Shown in pieces: positions 34,509 to 41,366 of a DNA stretch of 41,366 nucleotides; the stretch's first letter is position 1; each line of letters opens with the position of its first letter. This DNA comes from Chromatiales bacterium 21-64-14 (GTDB taxonomy: Bacteria > Pseudomonadota > Gammaproteobacteria > 21-64-14): the NCBI GenBank assembly GCA_002255365.1, contig NCBI01000026.1:1-41366 (forward strand), read 5' to 3'. Position numbers and translations under genes: made by a program. The notes under the pieces were generated by a model, which did not search any database, had not been told where the DNA came from, and was given only the letters and a program-made list of their open reading frames with translations.

Positions 34509-37500
34509 TCATGAGGTGACCTCCGATCTGGAGACCGACTCGAATCGCAACCAGCGCAACGCCATACCCGGAAGCAGGAGCAAACTGAGAATTGTCGAAG
34601 ACACCAAGCCGCCCAGCAGTACGACCGCCATCGGGCCCTCTATCTCTTGGCCTGCCTGGCCACTATGCAAGGCCACTGGCAACAGAGCGAGTGTGGTTAA
34701 CAGCGCTGTCATCAGCACGGGCGTGAATCGCTCGCGGGCCCCACGCAGGGCCGTTTCCAGATTCCACGGCTGTCCTTCATCTACCACCAGCTGCCCATAA
34801 TGAGCCAACAGCAGGATGGCATTGCGCGCAGCGATGCCGAACAGGGCGACAAAACCCACCCATGCACCGATCGAGGTGATGCCGCCGGTCAGAATCAGCG
34901 CTACCACGCCACCGACCAGTGCAAAGGGGATGCACAACAGCACCAGCAGGACCCGTCGGGCATCGCCGAATGCCAGGAACAACAGGATGACGATGCCGGC
35001 AAGCGCGACGGCGGCGTTGATGGCAATATCGCGATGGGCCGCCGCCTGCGCCTCAGCGGTGCCGCCGAAGTGGAGATACACGCCGGGCGGAAGTTTGACG
35101 TTGTTTGCAATGACGGCCTTGGCTCGGGCGATGAAGGTGGTCAGGTCGGCAGGAGTCGGATTACAGGTAATTACCTGTCGACGGATGCCGCCTTCGTGCA
35201 GGATTTCAGATCGCCCTTCGCCAAGATCGACATCGGCGACCTTGTCCAGGGGGACCAGCGATCCCGACGCGCCACGCAACAATAGCGTTCCCACCCTCTG
35301 CGGGTCGCGCTTCAATGCGGGGTCTACGGTTACCGTGACGGGTATGAGCCGGGTGCCGGCATAGACATGTGCCACGGTCGTGCCTTGGAATGCGGTTTCA
35401 ATCGCGTTCAACACCTCGTCGACGCGCAATCCATAGCCTGCCAGACGCTCGCGGCGCAGACGAATGTTCAACTGCGGCTGAGAGGGCGGCGCCTTGACGC
35501 GGACCTGGGCGGCACCTGGCACGTTGCGGAGTGCATCCGCCACCGCGCGGACCGCCTGGTCAATCGCATGCAGGTGTTGCCCGAACACGCTGATCACAAC
35601 CGGCGCGGCTTCGCCCGTCAGCGAGTCGTTGATACGGTCGCCTAGAAAGGTCGTGACCTGGTACTGCAACCCGGGTTGTGCGCCGAGAAGCGCATTCAAC
35701 TGATGTTGAATGTCTGCAGAATCCTGGGTGCCGGCAGGCGTCAATTCGACGTTGAACTCTGCCTTGTTGGGGGGATAGGTATCCACGCCGCCCGCGGCAC
35801 GACCGATCGTCACATAGTCACGGGCGACACCGGGAATGGCCAGCATCTGTTGGCTTAGCCGCGCAGACAGTTTCTGCATCACATTGATGGAAGTTCCAGG
35901 CGGCGCAGTCATGGTCGCGACGAAATCGCCCTCGCGGAATGTCGGCAGCAGTTCTCCTCGGAGCAGCGGCAGTGCCAGGCAGGCGCCGATGCCGGCAAGC
36001 AGGGCGCTGGCCAGCAGCGTGCGCGGATGCCGCGACAAGCGCCGAAGAATGCGGGTCTGGTGGTCTTTGAGCCAGAACAGAAAGTGGGACTCCGGCTTGT
36101 GCGCGCCACCCGTCAATAAGAGTAGACAGAGCGCGGGGGTCACCGTCAGCGCCACCGCCAGCGAAGCCAGAACGGCAAAGACGACGGCCAGTGCAAGAGG
36201 GGCGAAGAAACTGCCTTGCAGGCCGTGCAGGTGCAAGATGGGCATAAATACCATCAACACCGCCAGCGTCGCGAACAGGATGGGCGTACGCACTTCCAGA
36301 CTGGCACGAAACACCGTCACTACCCGTTGGGCAACCGAGGGGCTATGTTCACGTAAGCGTCGGAGTACGTTCTCGACATCGATCACGGCGTCGTCCACCA
36401 CCACGCCCACGGCCACAGCCAGACCGCCGAGCGTCATCGTATTGAGGCTTTGCCCGACATAACGAAGCGCAATGACCGCTGCCAGCAACGAGAGTGGAAT
36501 GGAAATGAACGAGATCAGCGCTGCGCGCCATTCACGCAGGAAGACCATCAGCACGATGGCGACCAGAAATATGCCAAAAAGCAGCGACTTTGCGAGTGAA
36601 TGCAATGCGGATTCTATATAGCGGGCCGGTTCGTACAGCTGGGGATAGAGGGTGACACCGCGCTCGCGCGCGAGCGCGGTCAATTCGGTGAGTGCGGCGT
36701 TGACGCCGCGCGTGGTGGTCAAGGTGTCGGCGCCATACTGGCCGTTGATCGTGATGACGACGCCCGGTTGGCCCATCACCAGCGCATCACCGAAGCGGGG
36801 GGCATTGCCGAAGCGGATTCGCGCGACGTGGCTCAGTAGCAGCGGCGGTGTGCCAGCGTGAGTGCGCACCACGGCATCGCCGAGCTGCTGCGGCGTCAGC
36901 GCCTGTCCGTCGCTCTCCAGTGTGAAGCGCTGGATCGGTGTGTCGACTAATCCCGCACTACGCATGCCGGTGGCCGCTTGGGTCGCGGCCACCACGTCCT
37001 GCAGACTCAGATGCAGCATGGCCAGTCGCGATGGCCGCACCCGCACCTGCAGTTGACGCGTCTCTCCACCCCAGAGGTTGATGTCGGCGATGCCCGGTAC
37101 TGAAAGCAGGCGTGGCAGCACGGTCCAGCGCACAAAATCCTGCAGCGCACGTGGCGACAGGGACACGCTGGTGAATCCGATACTCTCGATCACCATCGTC
37201 GAGGAAGTCAGGGGCAACATCGTTGGCGTGCCAACGCCCGCCGGCAGTTGCCCAGGGATTCCCGCGAGCTTCTCAGAAACCAATTGCCGCTGGCGGTAAG
37301 GGTTGGCGCTGCTGCCGAAAACGAGCTGGATTTTGGACAGCCCCTGTACCGATTCAGAACGTACCGCGCGCACGCCCAGCACTCCGGAAACGGCCGCTTC
37401 CAGCGGTCGCGTCACCAGCGCCTCGACCTGTCGTGGCGCCAGCCCCGGTGCCTCGGTTTCTATCGTCAGTTGCGGCGGCACGAACTCCGGGAACAGGTCG

Positions 37501-37607
37501 TAGTCGGCATGGCTGAGCGTCAACCCGCCCCAGACCAGCAGCAACACCGCCAAAGCGACCACGACACCCGGATGCGCCAGGCTGCGGCGAACGATGGCGG
37601 CGAGCAT
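34509..37607 (-). CDS. HME-RND (CzcA/CusA-type) efflux permease
   Basis: A 1032-aa inner-membrane RND pump of normal length. Landmarks are AIVRRSLAHPGVVVALAVLL (TM1), DYDLFPEFVPPQLTIETEAP, the TM4 relay VGVVVDDAVIDVENVLRRL, and C-terminal RNAILLLAHYGQLVVDEGQP. It exports divalent or monovalent heavy metals using the proton gradient. The double Asp in the relay differs from the single Asp of classical CzcA (DGAVV) and from the Cus-type pump in this window. ATG 37607 overlaps the adaptor stop (TAATG), showing coupling. Substrate metal cannot be fixed; the ArsR/SmtB regulator suggests Zn, Cd, Co or similar. Confidence 0.9.
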   Translation of the reverse strand: MLAAIVRRSLAHPGVVVALAVLLLVWGGLTLSHADYDLFPEFVPPQLTIETEAPGLAPRQVEALVTRPLEAAVSGVLGVRAVRSESVQGLSKIQLVFGSSANPYRQRQLVSEKLAGIPGQLPAGVGTPTMLPLTSSTMVIESIGFTSVSLSPRALQDFVRWTVLPRLLSVPGIADINLWGGETRQLQVRVRPSRLAMLHLSLQDVVAATQAATGMRSAGLVDTPIQRFTLESDGQALTPQQLGDAVVRTHAGTPPLLLSHVARIRFGNAPRFGDALVMGQPGVVITINGQYGADTLTTTRGVNAALTELTALARERGVTLYPQLYEPARYIESALHSLAKSLLFGIFLVAIVLMVFLREWRAALISFISIPLSLLAAVIALRYVGQSLNTMTLGGLAVAVGVVVDDAVIDVENVLRRLREHSPSVAQRVVTVFRASLEVRTPILFATLAVLMVFMPILHLHGLQGSFFAPLALAVVFAVLASLAVALTVTPALCLLLLTGGAHKPESHFLFWLKDHQTRILRRLSRHPRTLLASALLAGIGACLALPLLRGELLPTFREGDFVATMTAPPGTSINVMQKLSARLSQQMLAIPGVARDYVTIGRAAGGVDTYPPNKAEFNVELTPAGTQDSADIQHQLNALLGAQPGLQYQVTTFLGDRINDSLTGEAAPVVISVFGQHLHAIDQAVRAVADALRNVPGAAQVRVKAPPSQPQLNIRLRRERLAGYGLRVDEVLNAIETAFQGTTVAHVYAGTRLIPVTVTVDPALKRDPQRVGTLLLRGASGSLVPLDKVADVDLGEGRSEILHEGGIRRQVITCNPTPADLTTFIARAKAVIANNVKLPPGVYLHFGGTAEAQAAAHRDIAINAAVALAGIVILLFLAFGDARRVLLVLLCIPFALVGGVVALILTGGITSIGAWVGFVALFGIAARNAILLLAHYGQLVVDEGQPWNLETALRGARERFTPVLMTALLTTLALLPVALHSGQAGQEIEGPMAVVLLGGLVSSTILSLLLLPGMALRWLRFESVSRSEVTS

Positions 37608-38590
37608 TAGTCATCGTCCCCGTCGGAATCTTGAGGCTCGGACTTCGATTTCGCAGCGAGCCCGGGGGCCTGCTCAGCCCGCCACAAGGCGCTGGCCCCT
37701 GCGATCACCAGTTTATCGCCCGGTCCGACTTGGCCACCCGCGGCCCAGCCATCGCCTTGCCACGTCCGCAGCGTGAGTGCGCGGCGCTGGAACCGATCCG
37801 ATCCTTCCTGAACATAGGCATAGGGGATACCCCGTATCCGCACGATGGCAGTCTCCGGGATCAAAACGGCGGGTTGCGCTGCGCCCCGTAATCGCAGCGC
37901 GATGCGGAGCGCCTGTCCCGGCCGGAGGACTTCCGCGCCGGGCATCCCCACTTGTAGCAGCCAGGCGGGGGCTTGCAGCGCAGGGTCCACGGTCGGCGCG
38001 GGGCCGAGTACGCGCGCAACGATGGGCCCGCCGCCATTGAGAGCGCGCAGGGTCGCCGCAATCGGCGCAGCGTCGGCAGTCCCACCCGGAACATCCGCGC
38101 GTACCAGCACCGCGCGACCCGCGACGAGCTGCTGGATCAATTGATTGCGCTGCGCGGTCGTCAACGTCGCCACGACCGCGCCCCAATCCAGGCGCAGTCG
38201 CTGGCGCAGGCTGTTTCGCTTGAGGCGGTCGGCAAGTGCCTGCACCTGCGCCGCCTGAAGCGTTTTCAGCGAGGTATTGCGGCCGGCGGTGTAGAGTTGT
38301 TGCAGACGCATCGCTTCGGCGGACGAGACATCGGCCGTGGCCGCCGCAGTCTCAATCGCGGCATCGAGCACCACCAGAGGTGCGGGATTCAGCACTTGCC
38401 CGAACGCCTCGATTTGCGGCGGAACCCGCAGAGCGCGCGCCGGTTGCACGCGCAGGCTTACAAGCGCCTGCTCGGATCGGGTCAAGGTGACTTGCGGTGA
38501 TGAATTCGATCGAAGATCTGCCGGGTCGGCGCGAACGGCACCGGTCACGAACAACAACAGGAAAGCGACTGCGTTGGATACCCTTTTCAT
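37607..38590 (-). CDS. RND periplasmic adaptor (membrane fusion protein)
   Basis: A 327-aa adaptor with signal peptide (NAVAFLLLFVTGAVRADPAD). It has a short helical hairpin (TSLKTLQAAQVQALADRLKR), a barrel domain and a membrane-proximal end: AQPAVLIPETAIVRIRGIPY and GDKLVIAGASALW. The tail is acidic (SEPQDSDGDDD) and could bind cations. It is somewhat short for HME adaptors (about 350-420 aa). It links the permease, whose ATG overlaps its stop, to the outer-membrane factor, whose stop overlaps its ATG (ATGA). Confidence 0.85.
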   Translation of the reverse strand: MKRVSNAVAFLLLFVTGAVRADPADLRSNSSPQVTLTRSEQALVSLRVQPARALRVPPQIEAFGQVLNPAPLVVLDAAIETAAATADVSSAEAMRLQQLYTAGRNTSLKTLQAAQVQALADRLKRNSLRQRLRLDWGAVVATLTTAQRNQLIQQLVAGRAVLVRADVPGGTADAAPIAATLRALNGGGPIVARVLGPAPTVDPALQAPAWLLQVGMPGAEVLRPGQALRIALRLRGAAQPAVLIPETAIVRIRGIPYAYVQEGSDRFQRRALTLRTWQGDGWAAGGQVGPGDKLVIAGASALWRAEQAPGLAAKSKSEPQDSDGDDD

Positions 38591-40050
38591 CGTGACTCTC
38601 CCAGAGTGAGAGGCTGGGTGAGGAGGCTGCCCAACGCGACTTCGCTGCCACCCAGCGGCCGATGCAAGGCGTCTTCTAAGGCGCCACGCGCCATCTGCCA
38701 GTTGAAGTTGGATTGCAGACTGGATAGCTCGACCGCCGCTGCGTTCAGGCGGGCGGTCAGCAGGGCGACATGATCGAGATTGCCCAGATTGAAATCTTGC
38801 TGTGCCGTGCGCAGTTGTTGCTGCGCCAGCGGCAACTGCCGTTCACGGGCGCGCTCAGCGACGAGGGCGGCCTGACGCGCTGCCGCGCGGGCGGCAGTGA
38901 TATGGGCGAGAATGTGTGCTTGCACGGCCTCCAGCTGTGCCCCTGCCTTGGCGACGCGCGCCTGGGCTTGGGCGATGGGACCTTGGTTCTGGTTGAAGAT
39001 CGGCAATGCGAAGTGGATCGAGAACGGCAGGCGTACGCCGCCTTCCAGAGTGTTGTAGCCAGGCCCAACGGTGACGCCGGGGTACTGCTTGTCCACCTCG
39101 ATGCGCAGGGCCTGCTCAGCGGCGCCGTAGTTCGCCATGGCGGTCGCCAGATCGGCACGAGTCAACAAAGCGTGTCGGCTGAGCCTGTCCAGCAGCTCGG
39201 AAGAAACGGGTATGGGGTGCTGCCATTCTGGCCAGACCGCATCCAGCGCCGGCAAGGCTTGCGCGGGAATGCCGATGACGGCGGCGAGCGCATGGTGTGC
39301 GGCCGTCGCTTGCGCACGCATGGCGTCGAGCTTTTGCCGGATCCTCAGGGCTTGGGCCTGCGCCATTTGTACCTGCGGAGCAGAGGCCTCCCCCACGTTC
39401 ACCTGCGCCGCGAGTAGTCGTGACATGGATCGAGCGTCTTCATACTGTCGCGCAAGCACGGCACCGGCAGCATCGGCGTAGCGCAGCCTCAGCAAGGCGT
39501 TACGCAAACGGCTACGGACTTTCCACACCGCGTCGGCCAAGTCCCAGCCAGCGGCCGCTTCGAAGAAACCGGCCTGTATCTGCCGCGCACGACGCAGGTC
39601 GAATCGCGGCAACAGGGCTTGGATTGCCACGCCATAGAGCCATGGAGTGGTGACCGCATCCTTGGCGTATTCGAGTGTGAGTCCCAGCGTCGGGTTCGGA
39701 TACTCGTGCGCGGTGATCTCGCCGGCGTGCGCGGCGAGAAGTTTGGCGCGCGCTTCGGCCAGGCTCGGATTGTAGTACAGCGCCGCCACCAGCAAGTCGG
39801 CACGGTTCCAGTGCGGAGGGGGCCAAGGCAAGCGCCCCAGTTGTGCCACATAACGCGTCAGCCCGGGATCATCCAGGCGGCGCATCTCCAATCGCTGGGC
39901 CTGCTTTGTCAAATCCACGGGCTGCGGACGATAGCTCACGCAGCCGGCGAGCGTTGTCAGAGCTGCGAGTGCGATCAGGGCCGCCGGTCGGGTGAAACCC
40001 AGTGCCGTTTTGAACGGCTGGGTCCCGACGACAAAAGGAGGGTCAGTCAT
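38587..40050 (-). CDS. TolC-family outer-membrane factor (lipoprotein)
   Basis: A 487-aa channel protein. A lipobox at LIALAALTTLAGC predicts a lipid-anchored outer-membrane factor. OEP helices include LVAALYYNPSLAEARAKLLA, LRNALLRLRYADAAGAVLAR and LARQYEDARSMSRLLAAQVN, then the second repeat with RADLATAMANYGAAEQALRI and IFNQNQGPIAQAQARVAKAG. ATG 40050 (MTDPP) is preferred; a TTG at 40074 is possible and neither has a strong ribosome site. It is the first structural gene of this operon. 40051-40181 carries no gene. Confidence 0.88.
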   Translation of the reverse strand: MTDPPFVVGTQPFKTALGFTRPAALIALAALTTLAGCVSYRPQPVDLTKQAQRLEMRRLDDPGLTRYVAQLGRLPWPPPHWNRADLLVAALYYNPSLAEARAKLLAAHAGEITAHEYPNPTLGLTLEYAKDAVTTPWLYGVAIQALLPRFDLRRARQIQAGFFEAAAGWDLADAVWKVRSRLRNALLRLRYADAAGAVLARQYEDARSMSRLLAAQVNVGEASAPQVQMAQAQALRIRQKLDAMRAQATAAHHALAAVIGIPAQALPALDAVWPEWQHPIPVSSELLDRLSRHALLTRADLATAMANYGAAEQALRIEVDKQYPGVTVGPGYNTLEGGVRLPFSIHFALPIFNQNQGPIAQAQARVAKAGAQLEAVQAHILAHITAARAAARQAALVAERARERQLPLAQQQLRTAQQDFNLGNLDHVALLTARLNAAAVELSSLQSNFNWQMARGALEDALHRPLGGSEVALGSLLTQPLTLGESR

Positions 40051-40181
40051 GCTTCGGCGTGCCGAGTGTCGCAAGCACGGTCGAGGTTACTGACAGCATC
40101 ATGGCGGGAGTATTGCCTGACCGAACACATGTTCAGCGTCGCCTTTGCGGTGAGCTGAAGGGCGGAGAAGCGCGCATCGCT

Positions 40182-40577
40182 TCAAGCGCGGCGGGCATGA
40201 ATGCCGCTCTTGGCGTCTTCAAGCAGGCATAGCGCGCGATCGAACAGTTCGGCAACGCAAGGATCCACAATCCGGTAGTGAATCGTCGTGCCTTCCCTAC
40301 GGGTTGCCACCACGCCGCGATCCGCCAAGCGCTGGAGTTGGTTGGAGACCGCTTGTGGTTTCAGGCCGATGGTCTTTGCCAACTCGGATACGCACAGTTC
40401 CCCGGCCCGCACGAGCGCGTGCAAGAGCCGAATCCGTGTCTCGTTCCCAAGCACTTTGAACAGAGACGTCAATTCAACAGCATGCTCGGGCGAAACCAGT
40501 TTGCGTGTCGCCAATGAGCGTTTGGGCGGACAGCACGCCGGTAGGCCAGCGGATGGCGTCTTGGAATGTTTAGTCAT
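40182..40577 (-). CDS. ArsR/SmtB-family metal-responsive repressor
   Basis: A 131-aa winged-helix regulator. The core is LTSLFKVLGNETRIRLLHAL, then ELCVSELAKTIGLKPQAVSN (the ELCV-D/E-L alpha3 metal box, with the Cys used by CadC/ArsR-type sensors) and wing RREGTTIHYRI. The N-terminus has a Cys pair (LPACCPP), reminiscent of the alpha3N ligands of CadC/ZiaR. The C-terminal helix ends in KSGIHARRA. These residues fit thiolate sensing of Cd, Pb, Zn or a related metal, but the exact type is inferred. It is upstream of and parallel to the RND operon. A palindrome 15 nt before its ATG is the probable operator. Confidence 0.9.
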   Translation of the reverse strand: MTKHSKTPSAGLPACCPPKRSLATRKLVSPEHAVELTSLFKVLGNETRIRLLHALVRAGELCVSELAKTIGLKPQAVSNQLQRLADRGVVATRREGTTIHYRIVDPCVAELFDRALCLLEDAKSGIHARRA

Positions 40578-40591
40578 TTTTAGATCACTTT

Positions 40592-40606
40592 ACTACACAA
40601 TGTAGT
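40592..40606. promoter_or_regulatory. Probable ArsR/SmtB operator
   Basis: ACTACA-CAA-TGTAGT is a perfect 6-3-6 inverted repeat in an AT-rich segment just upstream of the repressor gene. Position and composition fit autoregulation, and through it control of the RND operon that follows. Confidence 0.6.
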
Positions 40607-41119
40607 GTAATATCTGTCGTGATGGCAGTCAACGCCTCGCCTGCCCCGGCTATGGTATGTGGGCGGCGCCGCTCAAACATGCGGCAGAACACGAAATCAC
40701 CTGCAACATGCACGGGGTAACGTGGGTGAAGTACGCACCCTGATTCGGGTGATCGAGGACACAATCAAGCGCTATGTCCTGAAGGTGATGGTATTGGCGG
40801 TCAGGCGGCGGGCTGCCAGGTGGTCGGCAGCAGGGTGCCGATAAAGCGACTGTCCGGATTGTGGTCGGGTGCTGCCGCTGACTCGGTACCTGGTCGATGA
40901 CCGCTTTGGCACCGAGGTGCCGACCTTCACGGCGAGGGTGGCCACGCACAAAAATCACGGGATATACCCACCGCGGCGATCATCGTCGCGGTCTACTCTA
41001 CGGTTATGCCTTACCAAGACCCCACGCCGTTGCGGTAGGCCGCTTTGCGTGGGTGAGGAGGCGCTCGGCTGGGTGATGGCCAAGCGTCGCCTGCGCGGTT
41101 CTAGGGGACGGCACCGTCT
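40607..41119. other. Stretch without a supportable gene
   Basis: About 510 bp with several short open frames on both strands (for example a plus-strand MWAAPLKHAAEHEITC at about 40659) but no recognisable domain. The palindromic operator marks its left edge. Lower coding signal and mixed composition suggest decayed DNA. Confidence 0.4.
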
Positions 41120-41366
41120 TCAACACCCGGATCCCCACCGGCCGGCGAGATAATCATAGAACGCGTGGCGCACCGTGGGTCGACTGAGTCCGCCTTTTTG
41201 GTAGCCGGCGCGCAACATCACCGGCAAACCCGCCTCGAAGCCGGCCAGGACCTGCGCACGCTCGGTTTCCGTGAGAGCCGCTAGGCGCGCCTCAAGTGCG
41301 CTATTGCGCGCGCGCAACCGCCCTCCCCTTTCGGCCTGTTCGATCGCCTCCTGTTGCGCGGCCTGG
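41120..41366 (-). CDS. C-terminal part of an unidentified protein (runs off the window)
   Basis: The minus-strand frame is open to the window edge: QAAQQEAIEQAERGGRLRAR, then LAALTETERAQVLAGFEAGL and GGLSRPTVRHAFYDYLAGRW before the stop at 41120. The highly charged helical lead and a terminal aromatic block resemble the ends of some plasmid replication initiators, but this is only a resemblance. The start lies outside the window, so neither the size nor the family can be settled. Confidence 0.45.
   Translation of the reverse strand, partial: QAAQQEAIEQAERGGRLRARNSALEARLAALTETERAQVLAGFEAGLPVMLRAGYQKGGLSRPTVRHAFYDYLAGRWGSGC

Noticed and set aside
1..41366. tRNA, rRNA, CRISPR arrays, known riboswitches, replication origin
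   Set aside because: None was recognised on either strand by eye; a covariance-model scan would be needed to exclude small RNAs.

Overview
The window is high-GC DNA, probably from a chemolithotrophic, metal-exposed gammaproteobacterium of the acidophile type. That placement is an inference from gene content: two HME-RND metal effluxes, ArsR regulators, a HiPIP, a multiheme cytochrome and rhodaneses. No marker gene fixes the taxon. The region looks like an accessory island: it holds IS3, ISL3 and integrase remnants, an intact short tyrosine recombinase, and about ten genes broken by frameshifts, nonsense codons or truncation. No rRNA, tRNA or CRISPR array was seen.

Layout. 1-4.4 kb: IS3 transposase remnant, a frameshifted gene of unknown function, a hemerythrin protein and a glutathione S-transferase. 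4.4-7.2 kb (minus): a YhaN-type SMC-like ATPase missing its N-terminus, with a frameshift inside a perfect 18-bp-arm palindrome; its broken end abuts a headless GcvH-like gene on the plus strand. 7.2-9.5 kb (plus): GcvH-like remnant, thioredoxin-like/membrane protein with two in-frame stops, hemerythrin, DUF2249 protein and a truncated membrane protein, a probable nitric-oxide/oxygen module in decay. 9.7-17.2 kb (plus): a Cus-type efflux locus with a small secreted protein, a broken outer-membrane factor, an adaptor, a permease with an unusual Cys-containing insert, and an intact outer-membrane factor.

17.4-23.7 kb (minus) is the most distinctive block: chemoreceptor, GGDEF(degenerate)-EAL with a CZB-like tail, HD-GYP lacking its HD dyad, and a ribosome-modulation-factor (RMF)-like protein that runs in frame into an integrase remnant. 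It suggests a link between c-di-GMP signalling and ribosome hibernation. 24-29.4 kb: an oxidoreductase fragment, a small ferredoxin-fold-like protein, an ArsR-rhodanese regulator, a decayed cytochrome copy, an inverted partial copy of the arsR gene with its operator, then fatty acid hydroxylase, TVP38-rhodanese and a class II amidotransferase. 29.5-32.3 kb: MerC-like protein, pentaheme cytochrome, Tat-exported HiPIP with a Met-rich repeat and an unknown protein. 32.3-34.4 kb: a dead ISL3 element and a short integrase. 34.5-40.6 kb (minus): a second complete HME-RND operon headed by an ArsR/SmtB regulator with a clear operator. The right edge carries the C-terminus of an unidentified protein.
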